Positions 46,352 to 57,603 of a stretch of 64,000 bases of DNA are shown in pieces. The notes below the pieces were generated by a model. That model was not told where the DNA came from, did no database searches, and saw only the letters and a list, made by a program, of their open reading frames with translations. Positions within the stretch are counted from its first letter, which is position 1, and each line of letters begins with the position of its first letter. Both the position numbers and the translations under genes were made by a program. The stretch is from Paraphoma chrysanthemicola. Taxonomy: Eukaryota; Ascomycota; Dothideomycetes; Pleosporales; Phaeosphaeriaceae. The stretch covers positions 682,001-746,000 of the forward strand of contig JAGMWG010000003.1 of NCBI GenBank assembly GCA_020744225.1, written 5' to 3'.

Positions 46352-48100
46352 TCATTGCTGAAACCCCATCCCCAAAATCCACGGCCTCCTCCTCTCCAAA
46401 TTCAACACCATTTGACCAAACAATCCATTCGCCCAACTAAACCACGGCCTCGAATACACCGCATCATTCCGCGCATCCACGCTCTCATGCATCAACCCAA
46501 GGCTATGCGTACTCCGGAGCAACATTCTCAAATTCGCAATAATCTCCTCGTCGTCCTCGCTCGTTAGAATGGTCATGATATTCGCCATGGGCCACACGCG
46601 GCCTGGTAACGTGTGCATGCTTCCGACACCAGATATCGCTGGACCCCATGCGTAATACGGATTGTCGCGCGAAAGGATCTTTTTGCGGGTGTTTTGGTAA
46701 ATTGGGTCGTGGAGGGTAGTATATCCCAGAAACGGGGCTGATAATAAGGAGGGGATGTTTGGATCGTCCATGGCGATATGGCTTCCGTATCCGTCTACTT
46801 CGAAGGCGTATATTTTACCGTGTTTGGGGTCGTTGGTGAGTGCGTGGTCGAGAATGGCGCGGTTGATACCCGTGGACATTTGGCGCATCCAGGATGTGAG
46901 GTTTGAAGGGGAGGAAGTCGGGGTGATGGCTTGCATGATGTGTGACGAAACATTGAGGGCAGAGGAGAACATCATGTTGGAGGGGATTAGGTATTGGTAT
47001 ATGCAGGCGTCGTCGCTGGGGCGGTGGAAGGAGCGAATTAGGCCGATGTTGCCGCGGTGGGGAGAGCCGTTGCAGTTGTTGATGGGAGTTCTGGGCGTGT
47101 GTTAGTGGTTTTCAAGAGCTCTGGAGTGAAAGTTTGAAGGACGATGGGAATGGGAAACTAGATACTCGAGAAACCGAGTCAGAACGAAATTGAAACATAC
47201 CCTGGATTGTGTTAGTATAGTCTTATGAATATAGTATTGAATGCAAAACCTCGCACCGAAAAGTTACTTACCGCCATAAGGAGCACAATACGTATACGGC
47301 GTATGCTGCCAATTCCCCTCGTCATCATACGAATCAATCATCATGCTCTCCGCCGTCCTCAAGACCATCTCCACCGCCCTCGTCCAATTCGAACTCTTGT
47401 GAAAAAACTCATAATCCCCCGTCTTGCTCACATAATCCGCACTTAGCTGCAAAAAACTCGCGACCGAATCCAATTCCCACTGACAACTAAAGACCTTGTA
47501 GTAGTCAAATGAAGGCGTAATCTGGTCGCTGTTCATGCTGCTTTTCCTGACGATACCCGCTTCATCGGGCGCTTGGAAGGCGTTACAGAAGGGCGACTCG
47601 AGGATGTAGCGTGCTTGCAGATTGATTGCGCCGCGGAAGAGACTGGCTAAGCTATCAGAGCTGGCGTTTGGTTTGAGTACGCTGGTGTAGGCTTGGAGTT
47701 GGTTGGCGGAGTCGCGGAGCCACATTGCTTCGATATCGCCGGTGATGACGAAGGTGAGTTCTTCTTCTTGTGTTGGTCGGACGGGGCCATCTTGGAGGAT
47801 GGCGGAAGCGTTGGACCATCCGCGCCATGCGATTGTGGTGTCCAGTGTGCTGGGCCATGTGTTTTGGAAAAGGCGGAAGAGGTCTGGATCAACGATAACG
47901 TCCTTTAATCGCTCGATTGTTTCTTCGACTTCGTGGCTGTAAAAGGTCCGACATGGCGGAATTGGGCGCATGGACGACAATTCATATTTTCCCGTTGAAA
48001 ATGGTTCGTGACGTTGCGCAGAGTATCTTGTGTAGACGGGACATTGAGCCAATGATAAGGGAAAGAAGGAGATGTAAGCGAACAAGGTTAGGCCTCGCAT
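46352..48100 (-). CDS. GH125 exo-alpha-1,6-mannosidase (DUF1237)
   Basis: Secreted metal-independent alpha-mannosidase family. Signal peptide MRGLTLFAYISFFPLSLAQC. Exon 1 48100-47272, a one-nucleotide exon at 47201, and exon 3 47090-46352 give 522 residues. Landmarks: CRTFYSHEVEETIERLKDVI, TFVITGDIEAMWLRDSANQL (conserved acid and W-L-R-D-S), RYILESPFCNAFQ, FSCQWELDSVASFLQLSADY, then FRPSDDAC-equivalent HRPSDDACIYQYLIPSNMMF after the intron, YAFEVDGYGSHIAMDDPNIP and NPYYAWGPAISGVGSMHT. Normal splicing of a single intron puts the second half out of frame; the lone G at 47201 between two well-formed introns restores it (YGG-TPINNC). Length and motifs fit an active enzyme. Confidence 0.88.
47091..47271 (-). 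other. Stwintron-like double intron with 1-nt exon in GH125
   Basis: On the minus strand, intron 1 is 47271-47202 (GTAAGT...ACTAAC...CCAG), the lone exon G is 47201, and intron 2 is 47200-47091 (GTATGT...ACTAAC...CCAG). Reading through intron 1 meets TAA after two codons, so it must be removed. Confidence 0.75.
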
Positions 48101-48627
48101 GGCGGCGTCGAAGCGAGGTGCTTGTTATTAGCGCATAACGGTAGGGATGCGATATTTGGGCTATGCAAGTAGTAATGGACTACTGCGACTGCACATGCTA
48201 CGAGTACTGAAGTGCAACAGTGAGTGAAGGTCGTTGAAAGGTGTTCAAGCCAAGCTTTTGCGGCCAGGGGTGGACGGTCCACAGGATCCGTATTCGGTAA
48301 GAACGGAGATTAGAGGCTAACCTTAAGGTGGAAGCGATCTCAGTGGCCAGATGCTAATCATGTGGAATGCAGCAAGTGCTTGCCACGTTACCATTCGTCC
48401 AAAATGCGCGGAACCACTATCGGATAAAAGTGTGCTGCATGTCATTTGTTTAGATTACTCGCCAAGACATTCCAGAAGTTGGACGTTCACGGCATTCTCA
48501 TACGCACGTGCCGGTTTTTCATTGTCCCAAAAGGGGTGAGTAAGTTCCCCAGGCGCAATTAGTGCTTCGCACTTCTAAGTTCGATGGCAAGCTGTCTGCA
48601 CAAATCTGGCGTTCACTTCTACTTGAG
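48101..48627. other. Intergenic, GH125 promoter and COG4 3' region
   Basis: No gene recognised. Confidence 0.45.
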
Positions 48628-51027
48628 CTAGCCGGTGACAATAGCGCGCACTCGCTTTCGTTCGTCCATGTCCAGAACCCACGGAATTCCAGATTCTCCA
48701 GCGACTTCATTGACAACCTCTTCCCACTCATCGTCCTCCATATTCATGATGAGCGTCATCTGTGTGCACTTGGTGAAGGCATCGCGCAGGCCGTACTTGC
48801 CACCCGCCACGGCAGCATTGATGATCCCGGCGATGTCGCGCTCGAGTCGGACGGCGCCCAACTCATTCACGCGGCCGTAGTAGCTTCGAATGCGCTTTTC
48901 GAGTGCACTGGCGAGATACTCCAGGGCCAAGGACAGCAGTCGATCAAAGTTGGCAGCAGTGAGGATACGCTTGATTGGACGGATGACCACGCCCCAGCCG
49001 CGGTCGAAGCGGGACTTGACCAGGTCAGCATCATCCTCCTCCAACTCGTCTTCCATCTCCTCTTCGTTTTCCGCAGGCGAGTAGTCGATGTCTCGAAATG
49101 CTTCAGCCAGTATTGGACGAATTCGCGGCTTCAGTACATTGGAGAACAGCACGGTGATGCCGTCATTGATCAGTTCGGTGCTTTTCGATGTAAATGCCTT
49201 CTGCAGAGCCTTCAACCTGCCCTCGACAAAGACTGCGTCGTGGCCAAATGGGTACAGTTCCTGCAAAGGGGACTTGGCATCGTCGCTGCCAGCTTGTGGT
49301 CGCTTGTTGAGCTGCTGTTCGACAATGCGTTTGATGTAGTCATTCGAAACGTCCAAGTTGTTGATGAGGAGGAGGAAAGCAATGACCTTATCTTCTGGCG
49401 GAAGGCCACCTTGGATGACGGGTCTCGGATAACTTTCGTCGCGCATCTTTCGCTGGATCATGCCGATGAAGTCCCCGCCCAGCACGCGAGTGATTGTGGG
49501 CTCTACACTGGCGATGATGGCGCGCTGTGAGGTGGCGAGCGTCCTTTGCAGGACTTGATTGACGATATACATGACATCGTCTACTGCTGATGTGATAAAT
49601 GGTGGGTTGGAGCCCAAGGGCTTTGTGGGATTGAGGGTAAGGTCAGATGGCGACTCGTCGAGCTGGAAAGCCTTTTCGACCGAACGCCGGAAGAAGAAGG
49701 TGGTCATGATGTTGAACGGCTCGACGAGATGGCTTGAGACCTTCTTCTGCAGGTTACTCGTCGCAAGAAAGTCAGGCATCACAAGGCCATGGTCGATGCG
49801 GTCTTCGGGCTGAGAGGACTGCAAGAATGAGTTTTGGGATGCTAGAACTACCAAGAAACTTACCGCGCACTTGTCGGAGATGAAGCGCGAGTATAGCGCC
49901 CATCTCCCAAGCATCAGAGCACTTTCGCCGAGCAAGCCATCCACCTCCTTCATGTTGACGCCCTCGTCCTCGCTTGTCCGTACAGCATTGGCCGGCGAGC
50001 TGGAACGAGGGGTGCCGCCCGAAGGTTTTTGAGATGGCAAAAAGCTCTGCACAAGGAAGGAGAAGGCATATGACTTGATGTCAGTCAGCTTGCGATCAAT
50101 GCTGCGCTCCTCGTGCCAAGTGTCGAGCACGATGCCGCCCTGCACATCCGCCTCTATCTGCAGGCGCTCAATGACCTTGGCCATCATGCCCGGCCCGTAG
50201 TGTTGCTCTACCAGCGGCTCATGCCCATCCACAATCTGCGCGATATGCTCGAACAGCTTGGTGATGGTGCCGCCGTAGAAGAAGCCCTCGTTCCTCTGGG
50301 CTGGCGGGGCCGAGTTGAAGTTCGTCCGTGCGCGCGAAGCCACGCCCTGACAGACGTACCTCCCATATGCATCCAGACCCACGTCTGTCCGCCCGATCAA
50401 GGGAAACAGCTTGAAGAAGCGCGTCACTTTGGAGCCGTCGCCCTCTTTCGCCGCTTTTTCAAACTCGCGCAGGAACAGCCCGCACAGCGACTCGGCAGCG
50501 GCATCCAGCGTCACCCGCGGCGGGTCAGGCACCTCTGCAGTGGGCACAATCTCCTCCGCAAAGCTGCCATTGATGACCTCGTCGGGAATCTTGGATGCGC
50601 GGCTCAGGTACGCAGCGGCCGTCTCCCAGTCCTGCGGGGCTCCCATGGACCCATGCACGCCCAGCACGCACGCCTTGAGCTCTGCCACCTGCTCGACGAC
50701 CTCGAGCGTCGCCTTCACGTTGGACTGCTCCTGGTCGAGGCGCTTGACGGCGCTCGAGATGCGGTTCGCCGTCGAGGCGGCGTCGGAGAGCATGCCATTG
50801 CTGATGGCGCGCGTGTTGACGGCCTGGGTGCCGAGGTGGGCGCGGAGGAGGTCGAGACGGCCGAGCTCGCGCGACAGGTCCTTTTGCGATGCGATGAGCG
50901 TGTTCAGTTGGCGTGTCACGGTGGCCTCCTGCTCGTGCAGCTGGTGCAGGGCGGCATGGATCTCAGCAATTGATGTGGCGGCGAAGACATCGCGTGTCGG
51001 CTCTTGGTCCCCATTTGCGACGGCCAT
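48628..51027 (-). CDS. COG4: Conserved oligomeric Golgi complex subunit 4
   Basis: Lobe-A subunit of the COG tether that returns vesicles within the Golgi. 784 residues; one 45-bp intron (49863-49819, GTAAGT...TGCAG) is in frame and stop-free but has full splice signals, so the exons are 51027-49864 and 49818-48628. N-terminal coiled coil (ATSIAEIHAALHQLHEQEAT, RQLNTLIASQKDLSRELGRL) precedes the helical-rod body (VTRFFKLFPLIGRTDVGLDA, GVASRARTNFNSAPPAQRNE, YGPGMMAKVIERLQIEADVQ). The C-terminal domain includes LVKSRFDRGWGVVIRPIKRI and RDAFTKCTQMTLIMNMEDDE. Large open frames on the opposite strand are codon-bias shadows. Divergent from the Mg transporter. Confidence 0.93.
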   Translation of the reverse strand: MAVANGDQEPTRDVFAATSIAEIHAALHQLHEQEATVTRQLNTLIASQKDLSRELGRLDLLRAHLGTQAVNTRAISNGMLSDAASTANRISSAVKRLDQEQSNVKATLEVVEQVAELKACVLGVHGSMGAPQDWETAAAYLSRASKIPDEVINGSFAEEIVPTAEVPDPPRVTLDAAAESLCGLFLREFEKAAKEGDGSKVTRFFKLFPLIGRTDVGLDAYGRYVCQGVASRARTNFNSAPPAQRNEGFFYGGTITKLFEHIAQIVDGHEPLVEQHYGPGMMAKVIERLQIEADVQGGIVLDTWHEERSIDRKLTDIKSYAFSFLVQSFLPSQKPSGGTPRSSSPANAVRTSEDEGVNMKEVDGLLGESALMLGRWALYSRFISDKCAVSFLVVLASQNSFLQSSQPEDRIDHGLVMPDFLATSNLQKKVSSHLVEPFNIMTTFFFRRSVEKAFQLDESPSDLTLNPTKPLGSNPPFITSAVDDVMYIVNQVLQRTLATSQRAIIASVEPTITRVLGGDFIGMIQRKMRDESYPRPVIQGGLPPEDKVIAFLLLINNLDVSNDYIKRIVEQQLNKRPQAGSDDAKSPLQELYPFGHDAVFVEGRLKALQKAFTSKSTELINDGITVLFSNVLKPRIRPILAEAFRDIDYSPAENEEEMEDELEEDDADLVKSRFDRGWGVVIRPIKRILTAANFDRLLSLALEYLASALEKRIRSYYGRVNELGAVRLERDIAGIINAAVAGGKYGLRDAFTKCTQMTLIMNMEDDEWEEVVNEVAGESGIPWVLDMDERKRVRAIVTG

Positions 51028-51774
51028 GGTGCGGTGCAGGCATGGAGAGGGTTCGGTTCACGTGCAGAAGCGGGCAAGAGCGCGGGAGATCGATGGCTGT
51101 CAGACGTCTCTGGCGGGATGGTGTGGGGCTTGGCTTACGTTTCGCGGTTGCTGGGGCGTCACTCAGACCCTGTGAAAGTGCCGGCCAGGAACAAGCCTAA
51201 AACAAGCTCACCACGCAGCGTCTTGAGTCTTTACAACACGAGACAGTCTAGAACTATTTGCTGCACCCAGTCCACACGCATCTTCTCTGTCCGCAATCGA
51301 GCGCTGCGACAGCTGAAGAAAGGATTCCTTCCCGTCTACCCAGTACGACGCACCAATCGCGGCTGCGTCTAGATCTCAGCCGTACGCAAGCCCGTTACGA
51401 CGAAAGACTGCGCCTTCCTCGCCTGCAGCACCTTAGAGGAGCAAGCCTTTCCGACCCCAACACGTCCACTTGCGACCTCGATCCTGCGACCGCCATTGTC
51501 CTCCCCTCCTTCCTCCCGCAGTGCTTTACTGTTCGCTCTTGCCAATCTCCGCAGTCACCGTGCGGCCCTGCCCAAACAGACTTCCCAAACTGTCGCTTCC
51601 TCCGCCGCCTCTGCCACGAGCACCTCGTGCACTCCTCGCTATACACACGAGTGCAGCTCTCATGCTTCCACGGCCATAACCTGCCTTTCCCCCACCTACA
51701 TCCTCGAGGTCGCGCCGCCAGTGCACTAGCCGGTCGAGAGCACCGCACCTGTGGGCCGTCCCACAACCCTCACC
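51028..51774. promoter_or_regulatory. Divergent intergenic region, COG4 / NIPA-like transporter
   Basis: 747 bp between two start codons, C/T-rich on the plus strand from 51400 on, as in a long 5' leader. No operator recognised. Confidence 0.4.
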
Positions 51775-53834
51775 ATGGACTCGACCGCGCACCTCCTCTA
51801 TGCCGCCAACGAATTGCACGCCCGCGCTGGCGGTATGGGCGGTGATGCCGCAAGCCGTCCTGCCTCATACAAGATTATTGGTCTCGTTCTCGCAATCGCA
51901 TCCGGCGTTTTCATCGGCACATCCTTTGTAATCAAGAAACATGGCCTGCTGCAAGCCAACGAAAAATACAATGAAGAGGCGGGCGAGGGCTACGGATACT
52001 TGAAGAATGCCTGGTGGTGGCTCGGCATGACCCTCATGATCCTCGGCGAAATCTGCAATCTTGTCGCATACGCCTTCACCGATGCCATCCTCGTTACCCC
52101 CATGGGAGCCCTATCTGTTGTCATATGCGCCATACTATCTACCATCTTCCTGAAGGAGCGTCTGAGTTTTGTCGGCAAAGTGGGATGTTTCAATTGCATT
52201 ATTGGGTCCGTCGTCATTGCCGTCAACGCCCCAGAGCAGTCCGCCGTCGCCAGGATTCAAGACATGAAGAAGTGGGTTATTGCCCCTGGCTTCCTCAGCT
52301 ATGCCGGCGTCGTAATCGTCGCCTGCGTCGTCATCGCGCTCTGGCTAGGGCCCAAGTACGGAAAGAAGACGATGATGGTCTACCTCACCATTTGCAGCTT
52401 GATTGGAGGTCTGAGTGTTGTTGCGACACAAGGTCTCGGAGCAGCCGTAGTCGCCCAGGCCTCTGGAAAGTACGGCGGTCAGTTCAAAGAGTGGTTTCTA
52501 TATGTACTGCTCGTTTTCGTGGTCATCACTCTTCTGACTGAGATCATCTACCTCAACGTAAGGCTCCTGCATTTGAGATCCATTATGGTGCTGACATCCT
52601 CTAGAAAGCACTCAACCTCTTCAATGCCGCCCTGGTCACACCAACATACTACGTCTTCTTCACCTCCGCCACCATCGTTACATCCGCTGTCCTCTTCCAG
52701 GGCTTCAAAGGGACCCCGCTCCAGATCGTCACCGTCATCATGGGCTTTTTGCAAATCTGCTCTGGGGTTGTTCTTCTGCAGCTTTCGAAATCTGCCAAGG
52801 ACGTGCCAGACGCTGCCGTGTTCAAGGGAGATTTGGATCAAATGCGGCAAGTGGCTGAAGTCGAAGAGCCCGAGTATGAACCACGAGCCGATGCACTACG
52901 TGGTGGAAGTGCTATCATCAGGTCACTCTCACGAGCAAGGTCAGAGAAGGAGGCCATGGAAGTGAGGAAGATCAAAGAAGAGCATATGCAGCCAATTGGC
53001 GAAGGAGAGCAAGTCGAGTTTGATGGCATCCGCAGACGTAGGACTGTCATTGACCCGAATCGACCCCTTACACGGAGCGGCACCATTGTCCAAACCAAAA
53101 TGTCGCATCCACCTCTCGGCATGTCGCACTTTCCCACAGACGAGTCCGACGACGACAATGACAGCTTCCATCCAGGCTTTTTCCAGAGGCTGCGCTCGCG
53201 AGGTAAATCGACTAGCAGTCGTGGCAGCTCACACGCCGTCGGGTCTACGGGTGTTGGCATGAAGACCCTTCCTCCGATACCCACAGATGGTGCATCCGAT
53301 GTCTCTATAGGACATGACTCGTACAAGCCAGACATGTCACAGGACACCGCATACAAGTCCGATGCACACATCCAGTTCGCTTCGCTCCCGCATCCACCAG
53401 CGTCAAGCGAGTCCTCCCTTCAGGCACCAAGAGCACCTGCACATATCGCCAAACGCCAATTCTCCTTCCAAAATGTCTTTGGTCGAAATCGAGCCGAGTC
53501 AACTGGCGAAGGCTCTGGGAGCAGAAGACCGACTAGTCGGCATAGTCGAAAAGAGAGTCGAGAGGGCAAGACAGCTACCGAAGAAGAACGGTTGGGTCTC
53601 GTTAAGGGCGACTCGACAAATCTCCTTCCGATAGCAAGCCACGGCAGCGACGAGCTGAACCCGCCCGGCTACACCGACGAACTCGACTGGGCACCGCACC
53701 GGACAGCCAGTCCGGGCTACTCACCGATTCGATCGCCGCCTCCACCACGGCGAGTCGAAACCGACGAAATCGACCCGCGCGACAACGACAAGGATTTCGA
53801 AAAAGGCGGTCCACGATCCGGCGCTTTCCTGTAG
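51775..53834 (+). CDS. NIPA-like magnesium transporter (DUF803)
   Basis: 670 residues from exons 51775-52557 and 52605-53834; 47-bp phase-0 intron. About nine membrane helices of the NIPA/DUF803 family of the drug/metabolite-transporter superfamily, which move Mg2+: YKIIGLVLAIASGVFIGTSF, KNAWWWLGMTLMILGEICNL, AYAFTDAILVTPMGALSVVI, FLKERLSFVGKVGCFNCIIG, NAPEQSAVARIQDM, and after the intron NLFNAALVTPTYYVFFTSAT and MGFLQICSGVVLLQLSKSAK. The long C-terminal half is cytosolic, Ser/Arg/Pro-rich and probably phosphorylated, as in other Pezizomycotina homologues. Confidence 0.93.
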
Positions 53835-55624
53835 TGCCGTAAGCGTTGCAAGTCCTCTTAGCGAGCGTTTGTCCTGACTTCTATTGCTAATTTTTCCGCT
53901 TGCCTTTTTCTTGCATGTCGTATAATTCTTGACTGAGCGTTTTTTCCTCCTAGTCTTTGAATACACGAAGCGAAGCGAAAGCATGATATACTTTTACATA
54001 CTGTCTTGCTACGATGTTAATGATGCATGAAATGTGCATATAGAGATGTGGAGGCAATGGGGAGAGTTGTATACATAGATTAGATGGGTGGAACCATGGC
54101 CGTGAAGCGTGTGGCTGTGGGGAAGGTATATATGACGATTTTTCCCAAGACTGTCTGGATGTTGTATGCATGTGATGGGCTTGTGATTGTCATGTTTTGT
54201 GTGTGAGGGAGTTGGTGCTGAATTGTTTTGGCTCGCAATATATAAAATGCGTTGAGGATTTACTGGGTAAAATACCTACACTACTTAACTTCCAAACTTG
54301 TTCTTGTCCTATTGCCTTCCCCTGTTCTCAAAGTAAACACATCTGACCACATGGATTTTTGTCATGGTCTATGGCTCTTCCCGCGAGATCTGCAGTTGCA
54401 AATCTAAGGCCTTGTTGTTTTCACCAGGGTACCGGCTACTCTAGCTCGTGTCGTACTGTGTGATGGCTTTGTTTTCAAAGCAAGCCATAGGTCACTCCAG
54501 AGTGCTGAGGCTTTTGTACATTTATTAATTTGTTGCTACGCTCACATGGAGATGCGGAAACCTCTAGGAACTGCTAAGTGATGAGATAGGCCGAATGGCA
54601 AAAGCAAGCGGCCAAGTATATCTTGTTAATATCTTCGAGACTAAGCCTGCACATTCCACGTAGTGGTTGCGACCGATGTGAGCATATCGGCAACCCGGCC
54701 TCGTCTCTGAAGCTATTGAATTGAAAGTTGCTTACTATCCATTGGTACAGAAGAATGTCGAAGACCTCTTCGGGGACTTTTCGGGCCGCCGAGGCGGCTG
54801 AGTTTTGTGCGATTGCGATGCAATTCCTCGAAGATCTGGATCTTTAAGCAAGTACATGTCCTGATGCACATGCATGATCGGCTGAACGTCACAGGGGGCG
54901 CGGTTGTTGAAAGGACGAAGGCCGTGCTTCATGGACACCGAGTCAAGTAAGCGGTGCTGCGGCTTGGTCCCGAATGCTACATTGAGGTATCTGGCCGGGA
55001 TCCGCAGCGATCGTATCTCTTGGACTATCACTCACAAATAATGTTACTCCAGCCGATATGCCCGGGAACTTTGAAACGAGGCTGAGTTCAGGGCGTAGAC
55101 GGGTTCCCCGAACGCTAAGCTCATACATGACGGGCTTATGTATGGAAGGACATCGAAGCAACTGCGGCATTGTGGCTGCCGGTTGGGGCAGTGGCTAGTG
55201 CAGCCGAAGTCGTGCAAACGATGATGTTTGTTCCACCACGCTTCAGCCTCTGGCAGCGACACCAGCCTTGTCATGGATCTCACCCTTTACCATCGCACCG
55301 ATTACAGCCTCGTCAGCACGTACTTAACATTGTAATGTCCGTAAGGGTATGCAGGGGTCAACGACGGCTGAGTGCAATAAGTCATGCAAGGCATACAGCA
55401 GTTACTGGATCGGCAGACATGAAAATGGTTGCACCTTTACCCAATGGATAGATCGACCGAAGCAAATGTTGGCGCCTTACTGCCTTCCAATATGCTGTGC
55501 ATCCATAGTACACTCAACTGCACTGCCTCGCTCCCACTGTAGCAAGTCAAAAGAATAAAAAGACGTTGCCGAGGAACAGTGTTCTGCAATCTTTAGTTCT
55601 CTGGCAAACTCAAATCCCACAGCC
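53835..55624. other. Long intergenic stretch, no gene recognised
   Basis: 1.8 kb; the first 500 bp are AT-rich (3' UTR). Several short minus frames around 54735-55283 have no motifs. Confidence 0.45.
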
Positions 55625-56239
55625 ATGGCGCCAACATCAACATTACTGCTTACACAATCAACAACAACGTCGACCTCTGCCGCAATTCCACATACGGCCC
55701 TTCCTGGCATCAAGCGGGGCATCGCTATCGGTTCCGCTTGCTCGATCACGATCCTGCTCATCACAATTCTTGCTTTCTTTGCATTTCGGCACAGGAGACG
55801 AACGCCGAAAACGGACCGACTATCTCAAAAGAATCTCATCGAATCGTGCGAGGTGCAGCAGATGTGTTGGCGGTTTGATCGCACATCGAAAATAGAACCT
55901 GAACCGGCGAAGACGGCAGCGCGAACTATTCACGAATTAGACGCGAGCGACGCTTCTCACGATGCGGGGCTGGTTCATGAAGTGATGCAAGGGGAGCGCA
56001 GGCTCTCGTGGGAGCATGACGACGATAGAATATACATGCCGGAAATGGCTCAAAGTCCTCCCAACAGTACATTGTCTGCACGGCGAACGGCTGGATATCA
56101 AGACAGAAGAGAGACTCTTCCGGCAGTATTTGTCACCCCACCGGAAGAAAGCCATGGACATGTTTCGCCAATGATAGGACCATCGCCACTTCCGAAAACT
56201 CATATTCGCAATCAAGAGCGTTGCGTACACTATTCTTAA
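55625..56239 (+). CDS. Single-pass membrane protein with Ser/Thr-rich ectodomain
   Basis: 204 residues, intronless. A short Ser/Thr-rich N-terminus (STLLLTQSTTTSTSAAIPHT) precedes one membrane helix (IGSACSITILLITILAFFAF) with a basic stop-transfer (RHRRRTP). The cytosolic part contains RTIHELDAS, a motif shared by many fungal Mid2/Wsc-like single-pass proteins. No separate cleavable signal peptide is seen. Role unknown; sensor-like topology. Confidence 0.65.
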   Translation: MAPTSTLLLTQSTTTSTSAAIPHTALPGIKRGIAIGSACSITILLITILAFFAFRHRRRTPKTDRLSQKNLIESCEVQQMCWRFDRTSKIEPEPAKTAARTIHELDASDASHDAGLVHEVMQGERRLSWEHDDDRIYMPEMAQSPPNSTLSARRTAGYQDRRETLPAVFVTPPEESHGHVSPMIGPSPLPKTHIRNQERCVHYS

Positions 56240-56706
56240 TTCTCCGAATACAGGATACAAACACAAAAATTCTCGGCCAGGTCATCCAAGAACGCCATGC
56301 AGAAGCTCACAGAGCATGACACAGCTATCAGTGTTGTTTAGTATGCTGTTCCGCGGGCATCCGATGGGCCTACGAGGACAATCCAGCATGAACAGCGCAA
56401 TGGCGAACTGCGGAGCATTTCATACCTGTCTTGAGGGCATGTTATTGATGTAAGATGAATTGTAATGATTACTGTAGTGCAATACTGAGCATGTATTTGT
56501 GCGCAAAAGAAACTTTCTGGGGGATTGTAGCACACTAAAGATACACCGCTGTCTCCTGGCGAGCAGCAACGTAAACTTACATATTGAGTTGCAATACAAC
56601 ATACGAGGCCATTCAAAGGCTCACGAACTAGGGCCATGATGCCGTCATACAGCTAGGTGTAACGGTGTCGTGATCTCATGAAATTTGATGCTGCTACAGT
56701 CTATCA
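56240..56706. other. Convergent 3' region between two membrane-protein genes
   Basis: No gene recognised. Confidence 0.4.
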
Positions 56707-57603
56707 CTACAAGCCCGCCTTCTTATCCATCACTCTCGGTCTTTCTTCAACATCAACCGGCGAGCTAACCTCATCTATTGGCTCATCATCGAACAGTCGC
56801 ACTCCGCTCTTCTTCTCCTGCCGTGGCGGCACCTGCTCATATATTGGTGGTGGTGACGACCATCCCTCACCACTCTTTGCAACCGCCGCAGCCGGCACAG
56901 CCGAGCCCGGCAACTCAGCAGCAAACTCACGATCACCATGTACCTCCTGCGGAACAACTGGACTCGCAAGCTCGCTCAAGCGTCTTGGGTCGCCAACTTC
57001 CTTGCTGTTGGGAAGCTCGGGAACACCACCTCCTGCGTAGTACGCCCTGACGTCTGGTCCGGCAGAGCGTTGGGCGACTTCTTCGTCGGGCGAGTCGCCG
57101 TTATAGGCTGATTTGGTTGTCTTTCGTTGTTGTTGGCGTTTCCTTCTTCGTATGCGAATGTAGAACCATGCTCCGATCATCATTAGAATCACTGCAAGCG
57201 CGACGCCTACGCCGATGCCTGCAGATGCACCGGTGCTTAGACCTCCGCCGCCGCCATTGCTATTTGAATTTGCAGATGGGTTAGGAGAGGAAGAACCAGA
57301 TGGTAGGGTGTCTGCGAGTCGTGTCGGGGATCCGGAAGGAACACGGCTGGCTGGAGAAGCATTTGGGATCAAAGTGGAGGCCGGCACACCGGGTGCACTT
57401 GCGGCTGGTTGACCTGCTGCGCTTGTAGCTGCTGGAGGTGGTACTGGAGCAGGAGGTAAAGTTTCAGCTGGTGGAGGTTGAGCTGGTGGTGAAGTAGCTA
57501 CTGGAGCGGGTATGAGAGAAGAGACATCGTCATCATCGTCGTCGTCAGTATCGTCGACTGTCGGTGTCGGCAACGCCACCGTCGGGACTGTTGGAGATGC
57601 CAT
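56707..57603 (-). CDS. Mid2-like single-pass membrane protein
   Basis: 298 residues, intronless. An Asp run (DDTDDDDDDD) near the N-terminus, then Pro/Ala/Ser/Thr-rich linker, Gly run and one membrane helix (GIGVGVALAVILMMIGAWFY) followed by RIRRRKRQQQR. The cytosolic tail has RRLSELASP and HGDREFAAELPG, motifs common in fungal Mid2/Wsc-type tails, and ends DKKAGL. A classical signal peptide is missing, so either an upstream exon is unseen or it inserts by its helix. Similar topology to its convergent neighbour. Confidence 0.7.
   Translation of the reverse strand: MASPTVPTVALPTPTVDDTDDDDDDDVSSLIPAPVATSPPAQPPPAETLPPAPVPPPAATSAAGQPAASAPGVPASTLIPNASPASRVPSGSPTRLADTLPSGSSSPNPSANSNSNGGGGGLSTGASAGIGVGVALAVILMMIGAWFYIRIRRRKRQQQRKTTKSAYNGDSPDEEVAQRSAGPDVRAYYAGGGVPELPNSKEVGDPRRLSELASPVVPQEVHGDREFAAELPGSAVPAAAVAKSGEGWSSPPPIYEQVPPRQEKKSGVRLFDDEPIDEVSSPVDVEERPRVMDKKAGL

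Noticed and set aside
48562..49530. 322-codon plus-strand frame
   Set aside because: Lies antisense to the well-supported COG4 coding sequence and has no motif; a codon-bias shadow. The same holds for 50113-50973 and 50411-51175.
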